64,000 nucleotides of DNA from Chryseobacterium sp. RU37D (GCF_900156075.1 NZ_FTMM01000015.1:1-64000), one strand, 5' to 3'; counted from the first letter of the stretch, positions 43,601 to 52,799 are shown. Notes: generated by a model from the sequence alone, not told the origin. Numbers and translations are program-made.

Positions 43601-46546
43601 ACTGGTCACTGCTTTTTCTTTTGGGATAACGGCTGTAAATTCCAAAACTCCATTTTTAAATTGATTAACTTCTGAAATTGTTTTTCCCGATCCATCCTGC
43701 ACGAAAACATTGACCAATGCATCCGGAATTGCAGAATAGGCATATATTTTTGCTTTTTCGCCTCTGGAAAATTCATTTTTAGGCTCTAAAACCGTAAGGA
43801 AAGTTTTTTGTTCCGGTTTTAAAGAATTTTTATTCCAGACACTGAAATTCTGTGAAGTTTTTATGGTGTCTTTTCCTTCAATATTATATAATTCCAACTG
43901 ATAATCTCCGGCTTCCAGTTTTCCCAGGTCAAGGCTTTCCAACTGCTCTGTTTTTGTGGAAATTACTCTAGATTTCCAGTTTTTAATTTCATCATTTTTA
44001 TCATAGAAATCATGTGGGAACTTATTGATAAATTCCTCTTTTGAAAGCTTCGGAAGATCCTGAACCGTAGATTTGAAATTATTTCTGAAAATCCTGTTCG
44101 GGGCTTCTAATTTTAAAAGCATTACCTGATAAGGTTTTTTAAGATTCTGCTCATTATAATTTTTGATTTCCACCTTAAGTTTTACATTTTCGTCGGAGAA
44201 AATATTTTTAATTTCATCTGCCTTGATATAATGGCTTACAGAAGCCACTTTAAGCTGAGTTTCCGCAGACTGCGTTTCACCGTTGATGTCAGTCACCGAA
44301 GCATTGATTTCATAATTATCAATCTGGATACCTTCCAGCTTTTCATCTTTTTTAAGGTCTAAACTGATGGTAAATTCACCTTTATCATTGGTTTGGGCTT
44401 CTCCTACAATTGAATTCTCATTATCATTGTCGTGTGGGTACCACCAAAAATATTTCCATCTGATATTATGCTTTTTGATCTCATAGTTTACTTTGGTATT
44501 GCTCAGTGCAACTCCTGAAAACATCATTGCTTTACCTTTCAGCTCTATGACCTGGCCGTATTTGTATTCTTCCTTTACGGGATCAAAAGTCACCTCAAAT
44601 TTTGGCCTTTTGTATTCTTCTACTCTGAAATCTTTATACCCCTGCGGATTTCCATCGGTTTTAAACGAAAAAACGCCATTCAGCTTTCCCTTCGGAAGGA
44701 TAAAGCTTCCGTGGTAGGAGCCGAACTCATTAGTGGTAAAGCTTTGCGAAGATACTTCCTGCCCATTGGCATCCATGAGAGTAATTTTTTGCTTTAATCC
44801 GGCATCTACAGACTCAATTTTTTTATTGATTTTTGTATTAATTACTTTAAAATAAACCGTCTGACCAGGCCTGTAAATAGCCCTGTCCGTAAAGATCTGA
44901 ACGGCAGTTCGGGCACCTTTATTCGGATCATACTCTACATTGTAATCATCATCACCATAGACCTGCATGAGCTGGAAGTCACTGGTCTTAGGCTGATGAA
45001 TCAGAAAAGTTCTGTAATATTCTTTATTTTTGGTAGAAGGAAGCTTGAAAATTCCTTTTTCATCGGTTTTACCCTGCGCCTGGTTAAGCGTTTGATTATC
45101 TAAAAATTCATAAAATGTAAGATTTTCATTATTGGCGGGCTTTCCGTTTTCATTATTAACCAGCTTTAATTCATTGTTTAAGGAATTGTTGTTAAACCTG
45201 TTTTTGTAAATGATTTTGTTATTTGAAACAAAGAAATAGAAATTTTGCTGTTTGTTATCATCATTTCCTTCATTTACAATGTATTCCGCTACATAAATTC
45301 CTGCAGGAAGTGGCTTTATTTCGAAAGATGTTTTATGAAGCTGATAATCAACTGGATTGGGAACTTCATAAGTTTCTTTTTTTACCAAATTTTTCTTTAT
45401 TTTACCAAAAGTATCTCCGTGAGAATTTCGTACATATTGTAAAAATGATTTAAAATCTTCTTTTACCTCATAAATATTTAAAGAAAAGCCTGAAATATTT
45501 TTATATTGAGCTACAAAATGAATCGGACGATTATTTTGAGTCTGCTGTTCATAACTGATATTCATAGAGGACGCTTTAATCTGCTCTACTCTATTTTTGA
45601 TATTTTCAAGGAAAGGTGATTTCGGATACTGGCTTTCTGCCTGGCCTGCAATTTCCAGTGCTTCTTTTTCTTTCTTTTTGCCGATAAGGTCAGTCATGAT
45701 CTCATCCATGATCAAAACTTTATAATCGCCTTCAGTATTAGATTTCAAAAGATTTTTAAGCTGTTCAGGCCTATCTTTGCATTGATTGAAATTACAATTC
45801 TGCTGCAGCTTCTGATGCTGGAAATATAATTTGGAATTACCGTTGTTTTGTGCGATCAACTCATCAAAAATACCATTAATTGTTTTTCTGTTTTCACTTA
45901 CTTCATTTTTGGTAAAAAGCCCGTTATTCGATAAAAAATCAATTTTTTTAAGGGCATACCAGTCTGCCAGGGTAGGAAAATAATTAATATTCTTCACATT
46001 GGAAAAAAGTAACTGATACTTATCTAAAGAGATTTTTTGCATCGTATTTTTCTGCCCGTCCAGCTCCTGGAATTTTTTTGATAGATAATTTTTAAAGTCA
46101 AGCTTACTCCAAGTTTCAATTTGGGAAATATCCTGAGAATTCAGATCGGTCCTGTCATTGATCTTCCATGAATTTTGCTCATAATAATCGATCAAAAAGC
46201 TGTTCATTAATACATGAAACACTACCTTTTCATCACTTTTTAATTGTTTATCAGCATCTTGTAACTTATTGAAAAACTTAGAGACGGAATTATTCTGATC
46301 ATCATCTCTCGTCTGATTCACTATACTGAATTCTGCTTTTAAAGACTGGATCAGCTGTAAGGTATTATTTTCTTTCATCGCCTGTTTCTGTATGTCTAAA
46401 ATGATGGGGAGATTAGATTTAAAAGTTCCTTTTTGAGAATTTTCTGCTACTTTCTTCCATTGCTCATCATAATATTTCTGGGCAAAGACTTCTGAAAAAT
46501 TAAGAAATAGAAGCAAAAGAACAAAAACATTGGAAAATCTTTTCAT
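40643..46546 (-). CDS. Alpha-2-macroglobulin-like secreted protein with thrombospondin type-3 insert
   Basis: 1967 residues with a signal peptide (1-22) and no lipobox. Macroglobulin-like domains occupy the first 1000 residues, with the MG2-type stretch GIFKLPSTK... and TAVQIFTDRAIYRPGQTVYFKV near 555. A calcium-binding thrombospondin type-3 motif (DTDRDGVLDMDDACP) lies near 1115-1130. The A2M block TEAFFYPDLKTDSEGNVSFEFTSPEALTKWK follows near 1195, then a helical thioester-like domain (LQNPDGGFSWYAG near 1528) and a receptor-binding-like end. The thioester motif CxEQ is absent at its expected place, so protease trapping would be non-covalent. Ecotin follows directly. Confidence 0.85.
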   Translation of the reverse strand: MKRFSNVFVLLLLFLNFSEVFAQKYYDEQWKKVAENSQKGTFKSNLPIILDIQKQAMKENNTLQLIQSLKAEFSIVNQTRDDDQNNSVSKFFNKLQDADKQLKSDEKVVFHVLMNSFLIDYYEQNSWKINDRTDLNSQDISQIETWSKLDFKNYLSKKFQELDGQKNTMQKISLDKYQLLFSNVKNINYFPTLADWYALKKIDFLSNNGLFTKNEVSENRKTINGIFDELIAQNNGNSKLYFQHQKLQQNCNFNQCKDRPEQLKNLLKSNTEGDYKVLIMDEIMTDLIGKKKEKEALEIAGQAESQYPKSPFLENIKNRVEQIKASSMNISYEQQTQNNRPIHFVAQYKNISGFSLNIYEVKEDFKSFLQYVRNSHGDTFGKIKKNLVKKETYEVPNPVDYQLHKTSFEIKPLPAGIYVAEYIVNEGNDDNKQQNFYFFVSNNKIIYKNRFNNNSLNNELKLVNNENGKPANNENLTFYEFLDNQTLNQAQGKTDEKGIFKLPSTKNKEYYRTFLIHQPKTSDFQLMQVYGDDDYNVEYDPNKGARTAVQIFTDRAIYRPGQTVYFKVINTKINKKIESVDAGLKQKITLMDANGQEVSSQSFTTNEFGSYHGSFILPKGKLNGVFSFKTDGNPQGYKDFRVEEYKRPKFEVTFDPVKEEYKYGQVIELKGKAMMFSGVALSNTKVNYEIKKHNIRWKYFWWYPHDNDNENSIVGEAQTNDKGEFTISLDLKKDEKLEGIQIDNYEINASVTDINGETQSAETQLKVASVSHYIKADEIKNIFSDENVKLKVEIKNYNEQNLKKPYQVMLLKLEAPNRIFRNNFKSTVQDLPKLSKEEFINKFPHDFYDKNDEIKNWKSRVISTKTEQLESLDLGKLEAGDYQLELYNIEGKDTIKTSQNFSVWNKNSLKPEQKTFLTVLEPKNEFSRGEKAKIYAYSAIPDALVNVFVQDGSGKTISEVNQFKNGVLEFTAVIPKEKAVTSLNIQFQLVAYNDIQTQTVNLKIKNTEQPLKIETITFRDKLEPNSKEKWTVKVLGAEKEKINAEVLANMYDMSLDQFAKNTFDWQNLYIPYSMFTSYDIRQNLSSKYYQKRVKYFNGNYVEVPNFNWFDRRFGLTNIDTDRDGVLDMDDACPTVPGLPEYNGCPKPKKMTAIEVESSPIMEVSAMAAPMAKKSAYRVADADGISNDETSPESLEKIPVRQNLNETAFFYPDLKTDSEGNVSFEFTSPEALTKWKLMFLAHTKDARVATLEKEVVTQKEFSVSPNYPRFLREGDELNLQSKLSNLTNKKLNGSAVLQVLDAFTNEDISSQFGLTAAAQNFNLNENGNSAVTWKLKVPNNVSSIILKVVAKAGNYSDGEQQAIAVLPNRMLVTDAVPVFVKEGETKTFVLDNLKNENSTTISNVSNTLEVTTNPIWEIMFVLPSLKNDQNNSADVIFNKWFADVLASEIFKANPKMKTIFEEYQNKGLLNSNLEKNQELKQLLLEETPWVLESKNEQEQIQKLALLFDVNTMKNSINQDWDDFSKLQNPDGGFSWYAGYPSSYSTSLYILKNLGKINLWLKDNVKDYQSTAQKELVKNLIQYVDNEVDKYYDVKKENVWTNWALDYLDTRNYWEKEYPLKGKGATLKALVKQKAKTAKLTDFTFFGLHRAALLMGNYGVKDISDKLMNYLKETSTDTKTQGVYWKQNLDDWGWFSSKVVNQAGALEAFNTLKPNDQKFIEEMKIWLITQKEVNSWGSSRGTSEVIFTILNSGKSWTTAESDKATIIWGGKDLQPQTQATGYVKSTVKTDVVDKNLATVTITKPGAGIVQGGLFWQYYEDLDKIKSSENYISVTKELYRKIKTVNGEELQKISSETPLKVGDKVTVRMILNTDRPMEFIHLKDMRAAGFEPVNILSGYQWKNNLGYYQSTKDASTNFYIEYMPKGKYVFEYDYVANASGTFSNGITTIQNYYAPQMNSHTKGNNVRILE

Positions 46547-46564
46547 AAGTGTTATTTTTGATAA

Positions 46565-47320
46565 ATGAATTCTTTAAAAATACTGAAAAAAACCGTTATC
46601 GACAGCCAAATTTATGTATCGTTAACAGGCACCCTCTTTGCAGTATTTTTCATGGAGGAGCAAAATACGTTCCGTTTCCCCACTGTTTTATTAATTTTTA
46701 TTACATACTTCAGCGGTTATCTGTATACCAAGTATCAACATACCCCGCATTTTTTTAAAATTTTAATCTTAAATATAGCTGCGGGTGTAATTTGTGCTTT
46801 ATTAATTATTCATAACCATAATGAAATCCGGTTAGTAAAATGGTTTATTATTGTGATTTTGGGTCTACTTTACAACAGCTTTTTCCTCAATGTCTATATC
46901 CGGAAAATCCCCTTATTAAAGGTGTTTTATGTAGGGATGGTGTGGGCGCTGGTCAATTGCTGGCTTACCCTTTCCGAGTTTAATCTTCCAATATTTTCTA
47001 TTAGTTCTTTCTTTATTACAGCTTTGGTCTTACCTTTCGATATTCGTGACATGAAGAGCGATACTGTGGAAACTTTTCCGAATTTAATTGGAATTCAGAA
47101 TACAAAATATATTGCTTATCTGTTGATTTTTGTGAGTAATATTCTTTCAATTTTTTATTTAGATTTAAATTATTCCATTTCATTCTTCCTATCAGCCATT
47201 ATTGCTTATATTTTAATTTATTTTTCTGAAAACGAAAGAAAAGATGCATATTTTTCATTTGGAGTGGAAACATGTTCCGCTCTTCCCTTTTTATGTTTAC
47301 TAATAATAAAGTATTTTTGA
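46565..47320 (+). CDS. UbiA-like polytopic membrane protein
   Basis: 251 residues with about eight membrane helices. The motif LPFDIRDMKSDTVETFPNLIGI (about 157-178) is the second Asp-rich motif of UbiA prenyltransferases, but the first motif (N-D-x-x-D) is not seen at the N-terminus, so catalysis is doubtful. Its start lies only 18 bases from the start of the divergent alpha-2-macroglobulin gene, and its stop is three bases before recF. The substrate, if any, is unknown. Confidence 0.6.
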   Translation: MNSLKILKKTVIDSQIYVSLTGTLFAVFFMEEQNTFRFPTVLLIFITYFSGYLYTKYQHTPHFFKILILNIAAGVICALLIIHNHNEIRLVKWFIIVILGLLYNSFFLNVYIRKIPLLKVFYVGMVWALVNCWLTLSEFNLPIFSISSFFITALVLPFDIRDMKSDTVETFPNLIGIQNTKYIAYLLIFVSNILSIFYLDLNYSISFFLSAIIAYILIYFSENERKDAYFSFGVETCSALPFLCLLIIKYF

Positions 47321-47323
47321 CGA

Positions 47324-48427
47324 ATGATTATTAAAAAACTTTCCCTATATAATTTCAAAAACCATTCTGAAAAAAAATTCGAATTTTCTCCTCAAATCAA
47401 TTGCTTTGTGGGAAACAACGGTGTGGGAAAAACCAATATTCTGGATGCGCTGCACTATTTATCGGTCGGGAAAAGCTTTTTAGGAAATACTGACCTCAAT
47501 AACATCAAAAATGATGAGTTATTTTTCACTATTGATGCTGAAATTCAGAGTGATAACAGTCAGGATATCATTAAAATTTTACAGTCGAAAGAAGCAAAAA
47601 AAATGATAAAAAAAAATGATAAAAGCTACGACCGGCTGGCTGATCATATAGGCTATCTGCCGAGCGTAATGATCTCGCCATATGATTCTAATCTGATTTC
47701 CGATTCCGGAGAGAGCAGGAGAAAGTTCCTTGATTCCATGATTTCCCAAACAGATTCTGAATATCTTTTTGATCTGATTCAGTACCAGAAAACTATTCAG
47801 CAGAGAAATGCTTTGTTAAAATATTTCGTTAAAAACAGAGTTTGGGATAAAGATTCTTTGGAAATCTATAATGAACCAATTATCAAATTCGGGACTAAAA
47901 TTTTCATTAAAAGAAAAGAATTTGTCAAAAAGCTAAACCCAATTGTACAGAATTTTTACCAGATTATTTCGGGAGGAAAAGAAACGGTTTCCGTAATATA
48001 CGACTCCCATTTAACGGACGGTTTCGACGCATCTGAACCTTATAAAAAATTTGATGAGCTTTTAAAGAATAATCTCGACAAAGACAGAATGCTTACCTAT
48101 ACTTCAAAAGGAATCCATAAAGACGATTTGCTTTTTGAAATGGATTCTGCTCTTATAAAAAAAACAGGGTCACAAGGCCAACAAAAATCATTTTTAATAT
48201 CGCTTAAACTAGCTCAGATGAGCCTTATCAAAGAATTAACAAAGAAAACACCCATCCTTTTACTGGACGATATTTTTGATAAATTGGATGACAGCCGGGT
48301 ATCACAGCTGATTGAGCTGGTGAACCAGGAAAACTTCGGACAGATTTTTATTACAGATACCCACAGAGAACGCACAGAAAACGTTGTAAAAAAAATTAAT
48401 GAGGAAAGCATAATTTTTGAGGTATAG
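47324..48427 (+). CDS. recF: DNA replication and repair protein RecF
   Basis: ATP-dependent protein that loads RecA at single-strand gaps with RecOR. Walker A GNNGVGKTN at residues 30-38, signature SQGQQKSFLISLKLAQ near 285-300, and Walker B PILLLDDIFDKLD near 313-325. 367 residues is the normal length. The upstream UbiA-like gene ends three bases before it, and a small gene and a DciA-type gene follow on the same strand, so recF and dciA are linked as in many bacteria. Confidence 0.97.
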   Translation: MIIKKLSLYNFKNHSEKKFEFSPQINCFVGNNGVGKTNILDALHYLSVGKSFLGNTDLNNIKNDELFFTIDAEIQSDNSQDIIKILQSKEAKKMIKKNDKSYDRLADHIGYLPSVMISPYDSNLISDSGESRRKFLDSMISQTDSEYLFDLIQYQKTIQQRNALLKYFVKNRVWDKDSLEIYNEPIIKFGTKIFIKRKEFVKKLNPIVQNFYQIISGGKETVSVIYDSHLTDGFDASEPYKKFDELLKNNLDKDRMLTYTSKGIHKDDLLFEMDSALIKKTGSQGQQKSFLISLKLAQMSLIKELTKKTPILLLDDIFDKLDDSRVSQLIELVNQENFGQIFITDTHRERTENVVKKINEESIIFEV

Positions 48428-48435
48428 CTCAAGAT

Positions 48436-48624
48436 ATGGATACGGAATACGGTATTTATGGAAGATCCTTTTATAAGAATGATTATATTAGATTACTTGT
48501 ATTTAGTCATGCAAGTAATGATGAAACAATAAACCATTTAGAGAAAATTATAGCTCTATATCCTAAGTTTTTGCTGGAATTTGATACTTTAAGACAGCAA
48601 TATAATTTTTTAGGCGGAAAGTAA
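48436..48624 (+). CDS. Small protein of unknown function
   Basis: 62 residues, eight bases after recF and in line with the following gene. Composition is protein-like (YGRSFYKNDYIRLLVFSHASNDETINHLEKIIALYPKF), with no signal peptide or membrane segment. Family not recognised. The tight spacing after recF supports it being translated, but the evidence is weak. Confidence 0.45.
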   Translation: MDTEYGIYGRSFYKNDYIRLLVFSHASNDETINHLEKIIALYPKFLLEFDTLRQQYNFLGGK

Positions 48625-48722
48625 AACTATAAAAATGAGTAAAAGAAAATTGGAATGATGATCAAATTTAATTTTTTATACAGTTCAAAAACACGAATCC
48701 CAAACCAAGAAACGCATACCTC

Positions 48723-49019
48723 ATGAAAAAGAAAAAAAAACGAGAATTTCAATCTTCCGAGCTTGTAAAATCTTTTGCAAGGATTCATGGATTTGAAGAT
48801 AAGCTCATAGCATTTGAAATTAAAGATTTCCTTGAAGAATATATGGACAAGAGCCTTTTCCGTGAGATTAAAAGCGTGAATATTGAAGATCATCGTGTGA
48901 TCATTACAATCAATTCCCCCCTGTTAAAACACGATTTCCAAATGCGTAAAAGCTTTTATCTTAAAAAATTCCAGGATAAATTCGGGGCTGAAAAATTTAA
49001 TGATCTTCAGATTTTGTAG
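48723..49019 (+). CDS. DciA (DUF721) family protein
   Basis: 98 residues. DUF721/DciA proteins help load the replicative helicase in bacteria that lack DnaC. The N-terminal basic start KKKKKREFQSSELVKSFARIHG and the core IKDFLEEYMDKSLFREIKSVNIEDHRVIITINSPLLKHDF match the family's KH-like domain, and the link to recF supports the call. The 3' end overlaps the convergent membrane-protein gene by 23 bases. Confidence 0.82.
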   Translation: MKKKKKREFQSSELVKSFARIHGFEDKLIAFEIKDFLEEYMDKSLFREIKSVNIEDHRVIITINSPLLKHDFQMRKSFYLKKFQDKFGAEKFNDLQIL

Positions 49020-51027
49020 AAATTGTGCTGTTCATCAAATCGTGCGCTTTTTTGTCTAAGCCAGAACGTAACGGTAAGAAAAATTTAAACGGATGTTTTA
49101 CAAAATACCTGAAAATTTCTTTATAAATCTCACTTACCTGCCCGAAGTTAAGCTTCCGGGATCTAAAAGCCAAAAACATAGACAAGCTGAAACTCACTAA
49201 AAAATTAAAGAATCCTATCAGGAAAACGGTGAAAAAAGAAATCCAAAAAGTATAAGAATCTACAGAGAAATCTTTACCGTATAGCCCTATGGCAAAATTA
49301 CCTGCTGCAAATGTAATATGTCTTATATCAAGGTCTAACCCGAAAAATAATCCTACCGGAGCGGTTGCCCCGAGAAAAACACCAAACCAAAAATTAGATA
49401 CAATTCCGGGCCAATTCTTCGCATAATATTTGGATAATCCTTTTGCAAATTTTTTTCCAAAAAAGTTCCTGATAGAAATATTTTTCGCTATTCTTTCCGG
49501 AATCTGGTAAAAAACAGAATTATTCCCAATATTCCCCGAAATAATCCCTGATATAAAAAGATAAAACCCAGCAATACTTGCATGAAGAATCGCTTTTGAT
49601 CTAAAAGGATCTAAATCTTTAAGCAACTTATCAGATCTGTCAATTGCCAAATTTTGTGAGAAAAAAACATCTAATCCATAAATTATTAATAATGCAATAG
49701 GAAAAGATAGTAAGACATTCCCAACAAAAGCAATAAACTGACTCCTGAATAATTTCGAGACTAAATGGGCAAATTCTGTGTGATTACCTTTATTATTTCC
49801 ATCCTCTGCTAAGACTTTTGTCATCGTGGCTGCAGTCATTGCGGGCTGTTTTGTGGCCAGCGTAAAGCCCATCAGGTAAATCATTACAAACCCCATTGCA
49901 TAGTTCATGGAATATAAAAATGCATGAGAAAAATCACTTCCCGGAACATATCCGTATAACAGCTTCAGGACACATAATGCTCCAACGATAATGCCTCCAC
50001 CACTGGCCTTGTAGAACATTGTCATGTATTCTCTACGGTTAGAAGTAATATAATGCGCCCCGGTTTCGGCAGTATGATTAGTGATTAGATGTGAAATCAT
50101 TCTTGTACTGTCGTTAATAAGATCCGAGATATTATTTTTATGAGATTTATATCTTAAAATATTAAAAACCAACTCTTTGGAATTAATCGAAACATCCTGC
50201 TCATTATCAATAACCAACAGCTGAACTATTTCATAAATTCTCTGAACCTGTTGGCGAATCCTTAAAAGCGATTGATTAATTTTTCCCGAAATGCCATATT
50301 TATAAGAATTTTTAAAAGCAATATTTACAAACTCTAAACATTGTTCTACATAAATCTTAATCTGCTTATACCTGCTGTCTTTTGAATTTAATTGAAGCTC
50401 AGGATCATTTTCCAGCTCATCGGCAAGATCTTCCAGCTCATTCTGCAGGGCAAGAAAAGGATTGTCAAAATTACGATATTCAGGAGCCATTCTTACCACT
50501 TCCACCTCCATTGCGGCGCCCGTTACCCGCCACGAAAGAATATTCATTGCAAAAAGCAATTCCTTTTTTACTTTTGGAAGTATACTAAAATCAGAAATCC
50601 CAAGAATAATAAACAGCTCATTAATCTCATTTTCAGGGAGATTATGAAAATACTTCAGGTCAGCCTTTGGCCGCAGGCTTACATTGTCAATCATATACCA
50701 AATGGTTTTTTCATTGACAACTGGGGGGAGAACTTTATTAAGAATTCTTTTTTTAAGCTCAGGAATAAAAGCATTTTCAGACAAAATATTGGCCTCTGTC
50801 AAAGACAGGTTGAATGATCTTTCTTTGAAAATGTTATGTATGTAATATTTAAAATTTTCAGCAAGCGAAGGATTATTTTTAAAAAAATCCAATACAGTAA
50901 CAAAATCTGTTTTTTTTACACTATCCAGAAATTCTGCAAACGGCTCTAAAGCAAGAGTTTCATTCTTAAAAGAAAAATATTTTTTAAGAATCAATTCAAA
51001 GTTTATACTGGAATTAAAGAGTTTCAT
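48997..51027 (-). CDS. Large membrane protein of the 'site-specific recombinase' (Gcr, PF10136-type) family
   Basis: 676 residues. The first 300 or so residues are soluble and helical; the C-terminal half has about six to eight membrane segments (for example GGGIIVGALCVLKLLYGYV, AMGFVMIYLMGF, WFGVFLGATAPVGLFFGL). This matches the family annotated as 'site-specific recombinase' after Neisseria Gcr, but the membrane topology and the lack of any tyrosine or serine recombinase active site argue against a DNA recombinase. Overlaps the end of the DciA gene by 23 bases and follows mtgA by 13 bases. Confidence 0.75.
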   Translation of the reverse strand: MKLFNSSINFELILKKYFSFKNETLALEPFAEFLDSVKKTDFVTVLDFFKNNPSLAENFKYYIHNIFKERSFNLSLTEANILSENAFIPELKKRILNKVLPPVVNEKTIWYMIDNVSLRPKADLKYFHNLPENEINELFIILGISDFSILPKVKKELLFAMNILSWRVTGAAMEVEVVRMAPEYRNFDNPFLALQNELEDLADELENDPELQLNSKDSRYKQIKIYVEQCLEFVNIAFKNSYKYGISGKINQSLLRIRQQVQRIYEIVQLLVIDNEQDVSINSKELVFNILRYKSHKNNISDLINDSTRMISHLITNHTAETGAHYITSNRREYMTMFYKASGGGIIVGALCVLKLLYGYVPGSDFSHAFLYSMNYAMGFVMIYLMGFTLATKQPAMTAATMTKVLAEDGNNKGNHTEFAHLVSKLFRSQFIAFVGNVLLSFPIALLIIYGLDVFFSQNLAIDRSDKLLKDLDPFRSKAILHASIAGFYLFISGIISGNIGNNSVFYQIPERIAKNISIRNFFGKKFAKGLSKYYAKNWPGIVSNFWFGVFLGATAPVGLFFGLDLDIRHITFAAGNFAIGLYGKDFSVDSYTFWISFFTVFLIGFFNFLVSFSLSMFLAFRSRKLNFGQVSEIYKEIFRYFVKHPFKFFLPLRSGLDKKAHDLMNSTISTKSEDH

Positions 51028-51040
51028 CAGTACAAATATA

Positions 51041-51685
51041 CTATTTCAAACTTACATTCCCCATTTGCCTCATAATCCAGCTATGTTTCTTCCTAAGATA
51101 TGATGAAGGATTTTTAGGATCATATTTTTTAGGATTGGGTAAAACCGCGGCGATCCATGCAGCTTCGGAAATGGTAAGATTTTTAGAAGACTTCCCAAAA
51201 TAGTACTGTGAAGCAGCTTCTACACCAAAAACTCCCTGCCCCATTTCAATAGAATTAAGATATCTTTCAAGGATAATATCTTTGTTCCAGACTTTTTCAA
51301 TGATAAAAGTATAGATCACTTCCAACCCTTTTCTAATCCAGCTTCTGCCCTGCCAAAGGAAAATATTTTTTGCTGTCTGCTGAGAAATTGTACTTCCCCC
51401 CCTTAGTTTTTTTCCTTTTTCATTATTTTTCATTGCTTTTTCAATAGCGATATAATCAAAACCATTATGAATGAAAAACTTTTGATCTTCAGATGCAATA
51501 ATAGCCTTTTTCACATTATTTCCCATTTGGTCATAAGAAATATAGTCTCTCTGAAGCCTTCCGTACTCGAAAAGGCCACCTATTTGTGTAATTGTGATCG
51601 GCGGATTGAAAAATCTTCCCCATATAATGAATATAACGTTCAGAATCAGAACAATGAATATAATTTGTTTAAATTTTTTCCACAT
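51041..51685 (-). CDS. mtgA: Monofunctional peptidoglycan glycosyltransferase
   Basis: GT51-family transglycosylase that polymerises lipid II at the membrane. An N-terminal anchor (about 5-25) is followed by the catalytic glutamate E66 in ASEDQKFF, the RGGSTISQQTAKN block at 95-107 with its conserved QQ, and ERYLNSIEMGQGVFGVEAAS near 141-160. There is no transpeptidase domain, so it is MtgA rather than a class A PBP. 214 residues. Confidence 0.93.
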   Translation of the reverse strand: MWKKFKQIIFIVLILNVIFIIWGRFFNPPITITQIGGLFEYGRLQRDYISYDQMGNNVKKAIIASEDQKFFIHNGFDYIAIEKAMKNNEKGKKLRGGSTISQQTAKNIFLWQGRSWIRKGLEVIYTFIIEKVWNKDIILERYLNSIEMGQGVFGVEAASQYYFGKSSKNLTISEAAWIAAVLPNPKKYDPKNPSSYLRKKHSWIMRQMGNVSLK

Positions 51686-51728
51686 AAGTCTGTTAAAAGG
51701 AATAACAAAAATAAGTAAATAGTCTGAG

Positions 51729-52775
51729 TTATTGCAGTTCTTTCATATAAGTTAACTGGTAATCTGGCAAAAGCTCAGGGTGAAAAATTTTAATATAATC
51801 CTTTAAAACCAAATCTGATCGTACTGCCCCGCTTTCAAAAAAATCATTGGCTTTTGCTTTTTCTTTTCCTGTTATGACGTAGATTTTTCCTTTATTGAAA
51901 ACGTTTAAATCAGCATAAAAAGGATTCATGCTCAGCATTTCTTTTTTTGACATATGATTTCCTGCATTGATCCAGTATTGAACATTCCCCGATTTTACAA
52001 AAATCTCTTCAAAGCTCATTGTCGCAGCTTTTTCATCAGCATTATTTTTCAAAATATAATTCGCGTTTGCATCATTAATATAATTGGCCGTAGAAGTTTT
52101 ACCGCCAGGAAGATACCAGACATCTCCATACATTTCATTCGTTAAAACGGTAGGTTTTTGCTTTGCTTTTAAAGCTAATTGTTTTAAATCATTATAATTT
52201 TTCTCAATTTCCTGATATTTTCTTTCTGCCTCTGCATCCTTCCCGAAAAGCTTCCCGAAAAGTTTAATATATGCAGTTTTTTCTAAAGGCTTCTGCTCCA
52301 TGTATTCATCCAGGAAAATCACCTGAATTCTATTATTTTTCAATAGCTGGTATGTATTTTCAAAGCTTACAATATGGTTTGTAAAAATAGCGTCCGGCTT
52401 TAAGGAAATAATCTTCTCTATGTCATACTGTTGTTCATTTCCCACATTTTGAATTTTTCCCTGCTTTAGAAGATCTTGAATTTTCTCAGAATAAATATAT
52501 TCCGGGCTTGAAACACCTATCATCAGATTTTCAGCCTGCAGCTCTGAAATATATCCCACCATACTTGCATTAAGCAAAATAATTTTCTTAAACGGAAGCC
52601 GATTTTGTTTAAAATCATAAGTAAAACTTCCTGATTTTATATGGATGGTACCATCTTTCTCATTATACTGAACAAGATTTGATATGGAAACAGATTCCGG
52701 AGTTGATTTTTTTTGTTCTCTTTTACAGGAGATTAGCATTAAAAATGCGATTAATAGTAAAAATTTTGGTTCCAT
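51729..52775 (-). CDS. Periplasmic binding lipoprotein of a metal-chelate (haem/siderophore/B12-type) ABC transporter
   Basis: 348 residues with lipobox LMLISC (Cys17). The two-lobed binding protein is of the BtuF/FepB type: KIILLNASMVGYISELQAENLMIGVSSPEYI in the first lobe and QYDIEKIISLKPDAIFTNHI in the hinge region, with GDVWYLPGGKTSTANYINDANANYIL in the second. The permease and ATPase genes are not in the window, so the ligand is open. It stands alone, 43 bases from mtgA. Confidence 0.85.
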   Translation of the reverse strand: MEPKFLLLIAFLMLISCKREQKKSTPESVSISNLVQYNEKDGTIHIKSGSFTYDFKQNRLPFKKIILLNASMVGYISELQAENLMIGVSSPEYIYSEKIQDLLKQGKIQNVGNEQQYDIEKIISLKPDAIFTNHIVSFENTYQLLKNNRIQVIFLDEYMEQKPLEKTAYIKLFGKLFGKDAEAERKYQEIEKNYNDLKQLALKAKQKPTVLTNEMYGDVWYLPGGKTSTANYINDANANYILKNNADEKAATMSFEEIFVKSGNVQYWINAGNHMSKKEMLSMNPFYADLNVFNKGKIYVITGKEKAKANDFFESGAVRSDLVLKDYIKIFHPELLPDYQLTYMKELQ

Positions 52776-52799
52776 CTTTCAAAGAAAGTAAAAAAGTAT

